Positions 1 to 9,664 are shown, counted from the stretch's first letter. The stretch: 64,000 nucleotides of DNA from Glacieibacterium frigidum (GCF_007097155.1 NZ_VJWA01000002.1:1178001-1242000), one strand, 5' to 3'. Numbers and translations are program-made. Notes: generated by a model not told the origin, from the sequence alone.

Positions 1-1184
<1,184 letters not shown>

Positions 1185-1270
1185 CCGACCCAGTCGTCCC
1201 CTTGTCGCTTCGCGCCCGGTACCCGGCGGGCCCGATGTCTTGAAAGAAAGCCTAGCAGCCCGACCAAAGG

Positions 1271-1288
1271 TGTCAATTGTATTGGACG
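1271..1288. promoter_or_regulatory. PpsR/CrtJ-type box between bchF and aerR
   Basis: The sequence reads TGTC-N10-GACG, against the PpsR/CrtJ consensus TGTc-N10-gACA, so seven of the eight half-site bases match. It lies in the 246-base divergent gap (1185-1430) between bchF and aerR, an expected place for oxygen and light repression of bch genes. The rest of this gap shows nothing else I can name. The site is inferred from the consensus; no binding data are available here. Confidence 0.6.
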
Positions 1289-1430
1289 TAAGGCGAACTG
1301 GACAATCGGTCGCAGTTTCGGGCAGGATTGCCACGTGGTGATGCGCGCGCTAGCTTTTGACGGAAGGGGACAGACCGGTAACGGCAGCCCTTGGGTCAGT
1401 GTCCGCGTATCAAGGGGGAGAGGCCGCACC

Positions 1431-2309
1431 ATGGCTTCACGGATCGATCTTCGCAGTGGGGGACGCGGGCGCGAGGGCGGCGGTGACGCCGAGTCCTTCG
1501 ATCCGGCAATGCTGTCGCCCTTCGCGCTGCACCGCCTCGTCGAAGGCGAGATCATCCCGCGCCTGCTGCTCGCCCATCGCGGCATCGATTCCGTTGGCCG
1601 CAAGGGCCCGGCCACGCCGATCGACGTCGGCACCGCCGAGCGCTTCGCCGTCGCGGCGCTGCGCCAGGAGGCGTACGGCCTGCTCGTCGAGGTCGACGCG
1701 CTGATCGCCAGCGGCCATTCGGTCGAGGCGGTGTTCCTCGATATTCTCGCCCCCGCCGCGCGCCATCTCGGCGAACTCTGGGACGCCGATGCCTGCGACT
1801 TCGTCGATGTCACCATGGCATTGTGGCGGCTGCAGGAAATCGTCCACGAACTCGCCGCGCGCACGCCGGGTGCCGCTGAGCGCCGGGGCGGCGAACGCCG
1901 CGCGCTGTTTGCGCCGCTGCCGGGTGAGCAGCATGGCTTCGGCTCGCTGATGGTCGAGGAATTCTTCCGCCGCGCCGGCTGGACGACGGCGAGCGAGCCC
2001 GGCGCATCCGAGGCGGACCTGGTCGCGCTGGTCGGATCGCGCTGGTTCGAGATCGTCGGCCTGACGGTCAGCGTCGCCGAGAATGTCGCGCGCCTGCCCG
2101 CCGTCATCGCTTCGCTGCGCGCCGCGTCGCGCAATCCCCGCCTCGGCGTTCTGGTCGGCGGGCGGGTGTTCATCGATCATCCCGACTGGGCGGACGGGTG
2201 CGGGGCGGATGCCACCGCGCTCGACGCGCGCCAGGCGGTGCTGGTCGCCGAGTCGCTGCTCGACGTGCTCGCCTTACGCGCCGACTCACCGATCGCCGGA
2301 CATGGTTGA
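1431..2309 (+). CDS. ppaA: AerR/PpaA-type cobalamin-binding antirepressor of PpsR
   Basis: AerR/PpaA binds cobalamin and tunes the PpsR/CrtJ repressor in response to light or redox. The 292-residue product has an N-terminal helical part carrying the B12-domain signature LGELWDADACDFVDVTMALW (about 113-132). It is followed by a Rossmann-like B12-binding domain with the E-x-H-x-x-G motif EQHGFG at 166-171. H168 is the likely cobalt ligand. The ATG at 1431 follows a GGGGGAGAGG ribosome-binding stretch. The gene sits directly before ppsR, as in the Rhodobacter cluster. The alternative label is a generic B12-binding regulator, but the context favours AerR/PpaA. Confidence 0.9.
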   Translation: MASRIDLRSGGRGREGGGDAESFDPAMLSPFALHRLVEGEIIPRLLLAHRGIDSVGRKGPATPIDVGTAERFAVAALRQEAYGLLVEVDALIASGHSVEAVFLDILAPAARHLGELWDADACDFVDVTMALWRLQEIVHELAARTPGAAERRGGERRALFAPLPGEQHGFGSLMVEEFFRRAGWTTASEPGASEADLVALVGSRWFEIVGLTVSVAENVARLPAVIASLRAASRNPRLGVLVGGRVFIDHPDWADGCGADATALDARQAVLVAESLLDVLALRADSPIAGHG

Positions 2310-2355
2310 AACTGCCCAGGGCATTGCCGCCGCCGCGACCCGCGACGGCTGAGAG

Positions 2356-3789
2356 ATGGATCTTTCGTCTTCGCTCGCGGGCGCGGTTCCCTTCCGCAGG
2401 GCCGCCGCATTGCTCGCCGGCGTCGACGCCGATCTCGCGGCGCGCGTCATCGCCGCCTCGGGCGATGTCGCGCTGGTCATCGACGCTGACGGCATCATCC
2501 GCGACGTGGCACTCGGCAGCGGCGACCTGGCGAACGAAGGCTTCGAGGCGTGGCGCGATCGGCCGTGGATCGACACCGTCACGGTCGACAGCCGCGGCAA
2601 GGTCGCCGACATGCTGCGCGACGCCGGCACACGCGCGCCGCCGCGCTGGCGCCAGGTCAACCATGGCGGCGGCGACGGCGAGGTGCCGATCCGCTACCTG
2701 GCGATCGACGCCGCGCACGACGGGCGCGTCATCGCCATCGGCCGCGACATGCGCGCTGCCGCCTCCCTGCAGCAGCGCCTGCTCGCCGCGCAGCAGTCGA
2801 TGGAGCGCGACTATGTCCAGCTGCGCCAGATGGAGACGCGCTACCGCCTGCTCTTCGACCAGTCGGCGGAGGCGGTGTTCGTCGTCGATACCGCGACGCG
2901 CCGCATCACCGAGGCCAACCCCGCCGCGCGTGCGCTGACGCGGAGCGAGGCGCGCCTGACCGGCCAGCCCTTCGTCCAGATGCTCGACGAGGCGTCGCGC
3001 GAGTCGGCGCTGACCCTGCTCGGCGCGGTCGCGGCGGCCGAGCAGAGCGACCTGGTGCGCGTCCGCATGACGGACGATGCGACCGAATATGCGATGGCCG
3101 CGACGCTGTTCCGTGCCGACCGGGGTTCGTTCTTCCTCGTCCGCCTGACCGCGGCCGATGCGGTTGCGGCGATCGAGCCGCCCGACGCCGACCGGCGCCT
3201 GATCGACGTGCTCGACAAGCTGCCCGATGCCTTCGTGCTGACCGACGACAATCTCGACATCCTCGCCGAAAATGCCGCCTTCCTCGACTTCACCCAGTCG
3301 TCGCGGCGCGGCGACCTGCGCGGCACCGCACTGTCGCGCTACCTCGGGCGGCCGGGCATCGATCTGGGCGTGCTGGTGCAGCAGCTGCGCAGTCACGGCG
3401 CGGTGCGCAACTTCGCCACCATCGTCCGCGGCCAGCGTGGCGGCGAGGAAGAGGTCGAGGTGTCGGCCGTGCTGGCGGGCGTGCCGGGGCAGCCGTGCTT
3501 CGGCTTCAGCCTGCGGACGACGCGGCGCGTGCGGCTCGATGCGGCACCGCCGGGTCATGCGCTGCCCCGCTCGGTCGAGCAGCTGACCGAACTCGTCGGG
3601 CGCGTGCCGCTGAAGGACATCGTGCGCGAGTCGACCGACCTGATCGAGCGGCTGTGCATCGAGGCGGCGCTGACCTACACCTCCGACAACCGCGCGAGTG
3701 CCGCCGAAATCCTCGGCCTCAGCCGCCAGTCGCTCTATTCCAAGCTGCACCGCCACGGCATCGGCAATCTGTCGAGCGCCGATGAATGA
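2356..3789 (+). CDS. ppsR: Photosynthesis gene repressor PpsR/CrtJ
   Basis: PpsR represses bch, crt and puc genes under aerobic conditions by binding TGT-N12-ACA palindromes. The 477-residue protein has an N-terminal PAS-like region (about 25-130), a Q-linker helix (about 130-160), two further PAS domains (about 160-270 and 280-395), and a C-terminal Fis-type helix-turn-helix (about 430-470, ending in AAEILGLSRQSLYSKLHRHG). Cysteines are visible at 381 and 434. The second lies at the start of the DNA-binding domain, where redox-active PpsR proteins carry a conserved cysteine. It follows aerR by 46 bases and overlaps the next gene in an ATGA. Confidence 0.95.
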   Translation: MDLSSSLAGAVPFRRAAALLAGVDADLAARVIAASGDVALVIDADGIIRDVALGSGDLANEGFEAWRDRPWIDTVTVDSRGKVADMLRDAGTRAPPRWRQVNHGGGDGEVPIRYLAIDAAHDGRVIAIGRDMRAAASLQQRLLAAQQSMERDYVQLRQMETRYRLLFDQSAEAVFVVDTATRRITEANPAARALTRSEARLTGQPFVQMLDEASRESALTLLGAVAAAEQSDLVRVRMTDDATEYAMAATLFRADRGSFFLVRLTAADAVAAIEPPDADRRLIDVLDKLPDAFVLTDDNLDILAENAAFLDFTQSSRRGDLRGTALSRYLGRPGIDLGVLVQQLRSHGAVRNFATIVRGQRGGEEEVEVSAVLAGVPGQPCFGFSLRTTRRVRLDAAPPGHALPRSVEQLTELVGRVPLKDIVRESTDLIERLCIEAALTYTSDNRASAAEILGLSRQSLYSKLHRHGIGNLSSADE

Positions 3790-4127
3790 GCGCGGCCCGG
3801 ATCAACTATGTCGAGCTGCCGGCTTGTGATTTCGCCGCGACGCGCGCCTTCTACGCCGCCGCGTTCGACTGGGCCCTGACCGACTACGGCCCCGATTATG
3901 CGTGCACGACGACGGGCGATGTCGACCTCGGCCTGACCGGCGACATGGCTGAGGCGAGCGCGGCGCCGCTGCCGGTGATCGCGGTCGACGACCTCGAGGC
4001 GGCGGAGGCGCAGGTCCGTGCCGCGGGCGGGACGATCAGTCGCGCCATCTTCGCGTTTCCGGGCGGCAGGCGCTTCCATTTCCGTGATCCGGCGGGCAAC
4101 GAACTTGCCGTCTGGAAGGCCGAATAG
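3786..4127 (+). CDS. VOC (glyoxalase/bleomycin-resistance fold) protein embedded between ppsR and bchG
   Basis: This 113-residue protein has a single vicinal-oxygen-chelate module. It begins INYVELPACDFAATRAFYAA and ends with the typical FHFRDPAGNELAVW strand, whose last acidic position could bind metal. Its ATG overlaps the ppsR stop codon (ATGA), so the two are translationally coupled. VOC proteins range from glyoxalases to dioxygenases and small-molecule-binding proteins, and the substrate cannot be told from sequence. The placement inside the aerR-ppsR-bchG block is unusual, because classical clusters go straight from ppsR to bchG. A role in pigment or stress chemistry is only a guess. 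Confidence 0.8.
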   Translation: MSAARINYVELPACDFAATRAFYAAAFDWALTDYGPDYACTTTGDVDLGLTGDMAEASAAPLPVIAVDDLEAAEAQVRAAGGTISRAIFAFPGGRRFHFRDPAGNELAVWKAE

Positions 4128-4145
4128 TGTCCAGCCAGCTTGACG
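4128..4145. promoter_or_regulatory. PpsR-like box upstream of bchG
   Basis: The sequence is TGTC-N10-GACG, the same spaced half-sites and the same final G as the box at 1271-1288. It starts on the base after the stop codon of the VOC gene and ends 28 bases before the bchG start codon. That position would let PpsR control bchG-pucC-bchP separately from aerR-ppsR. Inference from consensus only. Confidence 0.5.
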
Positions 4146-4173
4146 CTTTCGGGCGTAGTGGTAGCTTTCGACC

Positions 4174-5079
4174 GTGACCGACACCGCCACCCTGACCGTT
4201 TCGGGACCGTCGCGCACGCGCCCGAAACCGCGCGACGTTCTCGCGCTGCTCAAGCCCGTCACCTGGTTTCCGCCGATGTGGGCGTTCATGTGCGGCGTCG
4301 TCTCGTCGGGTGTGCCGCTCGCCGAGCGCTGGCCGTTCCTGATTGCCGGAATGCTCCTCGCCGGGCCGATCGTCTGCGGCACTAGCCAGGCGGTCAACGA
4401 CTGGTTCGACCGGCATGTCGACGCGATCAATGAGCCCAACCGGCCGATCCCGTCGGGGCGTATCCCGGGGCGCTGGGGGTTGGGCATCGCGGTCGCGGGG
4501 TCGCTGGTCTCGCTCGCCGTCGCCGCGCTGATCGGGCCGTGGGTGCTGATCGCGACCGTCGTCGGCCTCGCGTCGGGCTGGGCGTACAGCGCGCCGCCGC
4601 TGCGCCTCAAGCTGTCGGGCTGGTGGGGTCCTGCCGCCGTCGCGCTGAGCTACGAAGGGCTGGCGTGGTTCACCGGCGCCGCCGCGCTGCTCGGCACGTT
4701 GCCGCCAACGCCGGTACTGATCGTCATCGGGCTGTACAGCCTGGGGGCGTGGGGCATCATGACGCTGAATGATTTTAAGGCGGTCGAGGGCGACAAGGTC
4801 ATGGGCGTACGGTCGCTGCCCGTGACGCTGGGCGTCGAGCGCGCCGCCCAGCTCGCGTGCATCGTCATGGCGGTGCCGCAGGCGGTGGTCGCGGTGCTGC
4901 TGGCGCGCTGGGGGCATGATTATGCCGCGCTCGCCGTCGTCGTGTCGCTGGGCCTGCAGATCGCGTGCATGCTGCGCCTCGTCGAGGATCCGCGCGGCCG
5001 GGCACCTTGGTACAACGGCACCGGCGTGACGCTCTACGTACTTGGCATGCTCGCGGCCGCGATCGGGCTCGCGGCGTGA
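4174..5079 (+). CDS. bchG: Bacteriochlorophyll synthase (geranylgeranyl/phytyl transferase)
   Basis: BchG esterifies bacteriochlorophyllide a with a geranylgeranyl or phytyl diphosphate in the membrane. The 301-residue protein is a UbiA-superfamily prenyltransferase with about eight to nine membrane helices. The diphosphate/Mg-binding motif NDWFDRHVDAINEPNRPIPS lies at 75-94 and a second motif, NDFKAVEGDK, at about 198. A GTG start at 4174 is used; the reading frame has no nearby ATG. It heads a tightly overlapping trio bchG-pucC-bchP. Confidence 0.95.
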   Translation: MTDTATLTVSGPSRTRPKPRDVLALLKPVTWFPPMWAFMCGVVSSGVPLAERWPFLIAGMLLAGPIVCGTSQAVNDWFDRHVDAINEPNRPIPSGRIPGRWGLGIAVAGSLVSLAVAALIGPWVLIATVVGLASGWAYSAPPLRLKLSGWWGPAAVALSYEGLAWFTGAAALLGTLPPTPVLIVIGLYSLGAWGIMTLNDFKAVEGDKVMGVRSLPVTLGVERAAQLACIVMAVPQAVVAVLLARWGHDYAALAVVVSLGLQIACMLRLVEDPRGRAPWYNGTGVTLYVLGMLAAAIGLAA

Positions 5080-6380
5080 CCGCGGCGCCTGGCCTCGGCT
5101 GGCTCGGCATCGCGCGTCTGGGACTTGTGCAATCGGCGATCGGCGCGATCGTCATGCTCGCGACGTCGCTGCTCAACCGCGTCATGGTCGTCGAATATGC
5201 GCTGCCCGCGATGATCCCTGCGGGACTGGTCGCCTGGCATTATGTCGTGCAGCTCAGCCGCCCGCGCTGGGGCCACGGCTCCGACGCCGGCGCGCGGCGT
5301 ACGCCGTGGATCGCCGGTGGCATGGCGGCGCTGGCATTGGGCGCGGTGCTGGCGTGCGACGCGACGCTGATGATGACCAGCCGCCCGGTCGCCGGGCCGC
5401 TGCTCGCGGTGGTCGCGTTCACCATGATCGGCGGCGGCGTCGGTGCGGCGGGGACATCGCTCCTCGCACTACTGGCGAGCGAGGTCGCGCCCGCGCGGCG
5501 TCCTGCGGCGGCGGCGATGACGTGGATCATGATGATCGCCGGGATCGTCGTCACCGCCGGCATCGCCGGGCAGCTGATCGATCCGTTCAGCCCGCAGCGC
5601 CTGACCTATGTCGTGTCGGGCGTCGCGCTTGCTGCGCTCGTCGTCGCGCTGCTCGCGATCTGGGGCGTCGAGCAGCCGCGCCATGCGCCGGTCCACGGCG
5701 AGGCGGGCGCACCGTTCATGACCGTTCTCGCCGAGATCTGGGCCGACACTGCGGCGCGCCGCTTCACCGTCTTCGTCTTCCTGTCGATGCTGGCCTACAG
5801 CGCGCAGGACCTGATCCTCGAGCCCTTCGCGGGCCTGCGCTTCGGGTTCACCCCGGGCGAGTCCACCAGCCTCGCGGGCATCCAGCATGGCGGCGTGCTC
5901 GCGGGCATGCTGCTCGTCGGCGTGCTCGGCAACGCGTTCGCGCGCGGGCGGGCACTGCTGCGCGGCTGGATCGTCGGCGGCTGCGGCGGCTCGGCGCTGG
6001 CGCTGGTCGGGCTGGTGGTCGCGGCGGACGCCGGGCCGGGCTGGCCGCTGCAGGTCAATGTCGCGGTGCTGGGTTTCGCCAACGGCGTTTTCGCGGTCGC
6101 CGCGATCGGATCGATGATGGGCCTCGCGGGCGCCGACGGACCGGGCCGCGAGGGCGTGCGCATGGGCGTCTGGGGCGCGGCACAGGCGATCGGCTTTGCA
6201 ATGGGCGGCTTCCTGGGTGCCGCCGGCGTCGACGCGATGCGAGCGCTGACGGGCAATGACGTCCAGTCGTTCGGGCTGGTGTTCGCGATCGAGGCCGCGC
6301 TGTTCGTCGCGGCGGCGGTCATGGCACTGCGCATCGCGGCACCGGGCCGCAGCGGAAACATGGTGGGAGCAGGCGCATGA
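5076..6380 (+). CDS. PucC/LhaA-family MFS protein (Bch2/ORF428 type)
   Basis: This is a 434-residue, roughly 12-helix major-facilitator-like membrane protein of the PucC/LhaA/Bch2 family. Members are thought to deliver bacteriochlorophyll to, or help assemble, light-harvesting complexes. The GTG at 5076 overlaps the bchG stop codon (GTGA), and the stop overlaps bchP in an ATGA. Its place between bchG and bchP is that of orf428/bch2 in Rhodobacter clusters, so I prefer Bch2 over PucC or LhaA, which normally sit with puc or puh genes. The exact substrate in the family remains uncertain. Confidence 0.9.
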   Translation: MTAAPGLGWLGIARLGLVQSAIGAIVMLATSLLNRVMVVEYALPAMIPAGLVAWHYVVQLSRPRWGHGSDAGARRTPWIAGGMAALALGAVLACDATLMMTSRPVAGPLLAVVAFTMIGGGVGAAGTSLLALLASEVAPARRPAAAAMTWIMMIAGIVVTAGIAGQLIDPFSPQRLTYVVSGVALAALVVALLAIWGVEQPRHAPVHGEAGAPFMTVLAEIWADTAARRFTVFVFLSMLAYSAQDLILEPFAGLRFGFTPGESTSLAGIQHGGVLAGMLLVGVLGNAFARGRALLRGWIVGGCGGSALALVGLVVAADAGPGWPLQVNVAVLGFANGVFAVAAIGSMMGLAGADGPGREGVRMGVWGAAQAIGFAMGGFLGAAGVDAMRALTGNDVQSFGLVFAIEAALFVAAAVMALRIAAPGRSGNMVGAGA

Positions 6381-7588
6381 CCGAGACCTATGACTGCGTC
6401 GTGATCGGCGGCGGCCCGTCGGGCGCAACCGCCGCGACGACGCTGGCGCGCGCCGGGCGCAAGGTGCTGCTGCTCGACCGCGCCGGGCGCATCAAGCCGT
6501 GCGGCGGCGCCATCCCGCCGGTGGCGATCCGCGACTTCGACATTCCCGATCACCTGATCGTCGGCAAATCGAGCCTGGCGCGGATGATCGCGCCGTCGGG
6601 CAAGGCCGTCGACATGCCGGTCGGCGAGGGCACCGTCGGCATGGTCGACCGCGGCGAATTCGACGAGGCCCTGCGCGAGCGCGCGGCCGCCGCCGGGGCC
6701 GAGCGCCGCGTCGGCACCTACGAGAAGATCGACCGCGACGCCGACGGCACCGCGCTCGTCGTCTATCGCCGCACCCGCGGCGGCGAGGCGGAGAGCGTCC
6801 GCGCCCGTGCCGTCATCGGTTGCGACGGGGCGCGTTCGGGCGTCGCGCGCCAGGTGCTGAAGGGCGCCGACAAGATGCCCTTCGTCTTCGCTTATCACGA
6901 GGTCGTCGCTTCGCCGACGGTCGACAGCGACGGTTTCGACCGCGCGCGCTGCGACGTCTATTACCAGGGCAAGCTGTCGCCCGACTTCTATGCGTGGATC
7001 TTCCCGCACGGCGACCAGGCGTCGATCGGCGTCGGCAGCGCCAACAAGGGCTTCGAACTGCGCGATGCGGTGAAGCGGTTGCGCGGCTCGACGGGCCTCG
7101 ACGCGCAGGAAACGATCCGCAGCGAAGGTGCGCCGATCCCGTTGAAGCCGCTGAAGCGCTGGGACAATGGCCGTGACGTCATCGTCGCCGGCGATGCCGC
7201 GGGGGTCGTCGCGCCGGCGTCGGGCGAGGGCATCTACTACGCCATGACCTGCGGCGACCTCGCGGCGCAGGCGGTCGGCGAACTGCTGACCACGGGCAAC
7301 CCCAAGGCCCTGCGCACGGCGCGCAAGCGCTTCATGAAGGCCCACGGCACGGTGTTCCGCGTCCTCGGGATCATGCAGTATTTCTGGTATTCGTCGGACA
7401 AGCGCCGCGAGCGCTTCGTCAAGATGTGCGAAGACCCAGACGTTCAGCGCCTGACGTGGGAGGCGTATATGAACAAGGCGCTGGTCCGGCGTGACCCGAT
7501 GGCGCACGTCAAGATCTTCATCAAGGACACGCTGCACCTGTTCCAGTCGGTCGGGCGCGCACCGCCGCGTTCGCCGGCCAAGCCTTGA
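6377..7588 (+). CDS. bchP: Geranylgeranyl diphosphate/geranylgeranyl-bacteriochlorophyll reductase
   Basis: BchP reduces the geranylgeranyl side chain to phytyl in the last steps of bacteriochlorophyll a synthesis. The 403-residue flavoprotein opens with a Rossmann dinucleotide-binding motif (VIGGGPSG, glycines 11-16). It has the second FAD motif GDAAGVVAPASGEGI about two-thirds along, and length and layout match the family. It is coupled to the upstream transporter by an ATGA overlap and to the next small gene by a TTGA overlap. Confidence 0.95.
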   Translation: MTETYDCVVIGGGPSGATAATTLARAGRKVLLLDRAGRIKPCGGAIPPVAIRDFDIPDHLIVGKSSLARMIAPSGKAVDMPVGEGTVGMVDRGEFDEALRERAAAAGAERRVGTYEKIDRDADGTALVVYRRTRGGEAESVRARAVIGCDGARSGVARQVLKGADKMPFVFAYHEVVASPTVDSDGFDRARCDVYYQGKLSPDFYAWIFPHGDQASIGVGSANKGFELRDAVKRLRGSTGLDAQETIRSEGAPIPLKPLKRWDNGRDVIVAGDAAGVVAPASGEGIYYAMTCGDLAAQAVGELLTTGNPKALRTARKRFMKAHGTVFRVLGIMQYFWYSSDKRRERFVKMCEDPDVQRLTWEAYMNKALVRRDPMAHVKIFIKDTLHLFQSVGRAPPRSPAKP

Positions 7589-7854
7589 CCGAAACGCTCG
7601 GCGCGCTGTTCGCCAGCGGGCGGGCGGTCGATATCGTTCTGGGGGTACTCGCCGTCGAGGCGGTGTGGCTGATCGCCAGGCGGCGGGCCGACGTGCTGCC
7701 GGCGCTGTTGCCCGGCGCGCTAATCCTGCTCGCCGTGCGCAGCGCGCTGACCGGGGCTGAATGGTGGGTGGTGGCGGGGTGGCTGGCGCTCAGCCTCCCC
7801 GCACACCTTTACGATCTCAGGCGCAGGCTTACTGCGTCTTCAGCCAGGCGATGA
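7585..7854 (+). CDS. Small three-helix membrane protein downstream of bchP, unknown function
   Basis: This 89-residue reading frame starts at a TTG that overlaps the bchP stop codon (TTGA). It encodes about three hydrophobic segments (roughly 14-32, 38-53 and 60-76) and ends in a basic tail, RRRLTASSARR. Coupled translation and membrane character suggest a real member of the bchG-pucC-bchP operon. I do not recognise a family. Its last 26 bases overlap the end of the convergent cytochrome gene. The rare start codon and lack of recognisable homology keep confidence moderate. Confidence 0.6.
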   Translation: MTETLGALFASGRAVDIVLGVLAVEAVWLIARRRADVLPALLPGALILLAVRSALTGAEWWVVAGWLALSLPAHLYDLRRRLTASSARR

Positions 7855-8227
7855 GGTCGGCGCGGTCCTGCGGCTTCTTCAGGCCCGCGAACGACATCTT
7901 GGTACCCGGCACGACCTTGCGCGGGTTCTCGAGGTAGGTGAACAATTCGGCCTCGGTCCAGATCAGGCCGCTGTTCTTGTTCGCTGCCGAATAGGTGTAC
8001 TTCGGCACGGTGCCCGCCTTGCGGCCGACGACGGCATGCAGCGACGGTCCGATGCGGTTCACGCCTTCGGTGGTGACGTGACACGTCTTGCACTGCACAA
8101 AGACCTTCGCCCCGTTGGCGGCGACGCCCTTGGGGATAGGACCCTTCGCCTGCGGCAGGGCAGCCAGAGCAGGGGCCGCAAAGCACAGTGCAGCGACGGC
8201 AAATCCGATGTTGAAACGCTTAGTCAT
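7829..8227 (-). CDS. cycA: Class I cytochrome c2, periplasmic
   Basis: This is a soluble c-type cytochrome that probably carries electrons from the bc1 complex to the photosynthetic reaction centre or an oxidase. The 132-residue precursor has a signal peptide ending near AALA at about 20-23, the heme-binding site CKTCH at 46-50, and an axial methionine in PGTKMSF (M111). The length is normal for small class I cytochromes. It lies at the edge of the photosynthesis cluster, next to but convergent with the bchP operon, and about 1.4 kb from the ccm genes that attach its heme. The symbol is by analogy. Confidence 0.88.
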   Translation of the reverse strand: MTKRFNIGFAVAALCFAAPALAALPQAKGPIPKGVAANGAKVFVQCKTCHVTTEGVNRIGPSLHAVVGRKAGTVPKYTYSAANKNSGLIWTEAELFTYLENPRKVVPGTKMSFAGLKKPQDRADLIAWLKTQ

Positions 8228-8299
8228 CCGTGTCTCCCAAGGCGTGGTGTCGATAACGTGCGCGACCTTACACAAACGCCGACCCCTCGCAATCGCTCC

Positions 8300-8331
8300 G
8301 CTGCGACAACATCTGGTGCCGGTGTCGCAGC
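8300..8331. promoter_or_regulatory. Nine-base inverted repeat in the cycA/DUF3422 divergent gap
   Basis: GCTGCGACA and its exact reverse complement TGTCGCAGC are separated by 14 bases, in the 156-base gap between cycA and the DUF3422 gene. The spacing suits a dimeric regulator or a weak RNA hairpin. It resembles no operator I know and is not in the TGT-N12-ACA orientation of PpsR. Confidence 0.35.
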
Positions 8332-8383
8332 TTGGCACCCGCGCCGATTGCGCTAGGCTGAACGCACGCGGACAGGGGCAGGC

Positions 8384-9664
8384 ATGACGAACTGGCGGAT
8401 ACATCCCGAACGCGACGCGCTGCTGGCCGAGGCGCATGCACGCCCCTACACGCCGCTGAGCAGCCCGACGGTGGCGACGCGCCTCGCGACGCTGTCGGGG
8501 GAGGCGGGGCTGGCCGACGACCGCGCGCACATGACCGCGCTGTGCCGCCAGCTCGGCGCCGCCGAGCCCGGGCCCGAGTCGCGCTGGTGTGCGCTCGACG
8601 CCGGCACCTGGTCGCTGCGCTGGGAGCGGCATACCGAATTCTCGACCTGGACCTTCTTCCGCGCCTCCGACCCGGCGCATGCGACGCTGGAGGATGCGCA
8701 CGACCGTGCACCGCAGGCCTGGGTCGCGGGTCTGCCCGGCGAACTGCTCGTCGCCACCACGCTCGACCTGCGCACGGGCGAGACCGCGGCGTCAATCGGG
8801 ACGCTTCTCGGCGGCGATGCGATCGGCGCGCAGCTGCTCGACGGCGCGGCGCAGGTGTTCACCGACCTGCGCCCAGATGCGCGCGGCTTCACCCGCTATT
8901 TCCTGGTCGCCGACTCCGCCGATGCGGCGGTCGCGGGGCGCCTTGCGCTGGGACTGCTCGAGGTCGAGACCTACCGCCTGATGGCGCTGCTCGCCTTTCC
9001 GCTGGCGCGCGAAGCGGGGCGCGAGCTGGCGCGCATCGAGGGCGAGGCGGGCGAGCTTGCGGCGCAACTCGCGCATGACAGCGGGGTCGAGAAGGACCGG
9101 CGGCTGCTCGCCCGCCTCGTCGTGCTGGCGGGCGAGGCGGAAGCGCTCAACGCGCGCACCTCGTTCCGCTTCGGCGCGGGCCGCGCCTATCACGACATCG
9201 TCCGCGACCGCATCGCGGCGCTGCGCGAGGCCCCCATCGCGGGGCTGCAGACTTTCAGCTCGTTCATGGAGCGGCGGCTGGCACCTGCGCTACGCACCTG
9301 CGACACGGTGGCGGAACGCGAGCGCGAGGCGATCGCCCGGATCGCGCGTACCGGCCAGATGCTGTCGACGCGAGTCGAGGTCGCGTCGTCTGAATCGAGC
9401 GCCGCGCTGCTGCTGTCGATGGACCGGCGCGCGCAATTGCAACTGCGCCTGCAGCGCCTCGTCGAGGGCCTGTCGGTCGCGGCGATCAGCTATTACCTGC
9501 TCAGCCTAGCGGTTTATGCGCTCAAGGCGATGGAGCATGCCTGGCCGCGCTTCGACGCGACGCTCGCGGCGGGACTTCTCGCGCCGCTGCTCGTCGGCGG
9601 CGTGTGGTACGGCATGCGCCGCATCCGCGACCGGCTGGAGGCGGAAGCCGGCACCAAGCTCTAG
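8384..9664 (+). CDS. DUF3422 family membrane protein
   Basis: This 426-residue protein begins with the family-typical HPERDALLAEAHARPYTPL. It is mostly soluble and helix-rich, with coiled-coil-like stretches between about 205 and 345, and it ends with two membrane helices (about 362-385 and 392-412). The family is common in Alpha- and Betaproteobacteria and has no established function. The soluble part probably faces the cytoplasm, tethered by the C-terminal hairpin. It converges with the ccm operon and overlaps the last ccm gene by four bases. The family call is confident and the function unknown. Confidence 0.85.
   Translation: MTNWRIHPERDALLAEAHARPYTPLSSPTVATRLATLSGEAGLADDRAHMTALCRQLGAAEPGPESRWCALDAGTWSLRWERHTEFSTWTFFRASDPAHATLEDAHDRAPQAWVAGLPGELLVATTLDLRTGETAASIGTLLGGDAIGAQLLDGAAQVFTDLRPDARGFTRYFLVADSADAAVAGRLALGLLEVETYRLMALLAFPLAREAGRELARIEGEAGELAAQLAHDSGVEKDRRLLARLVVLAGEAEALNARTSFRFGAGRAYHDIVRDRIAALREAPIAGLQTFSSFMERRLAPALRTCDTVAEREREAIARIARTGQMLSTRVEVASSESSAALLLSMDRRAQLQLRLQRLVEGLSVAAISYYLLSLAVYALKAMEHAWPRFDATLAAGLLAPLLVGGVWYGMRRIRDRLEAEAGTKL

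Noticed and set aside
8228-8701. Extension of the cytochrome c2 frame upstream to 8701
   Set aside because: It would place about 150 residues ahead of a perfect signal peptide and overlaps the DUF3422 gene on the other strand.
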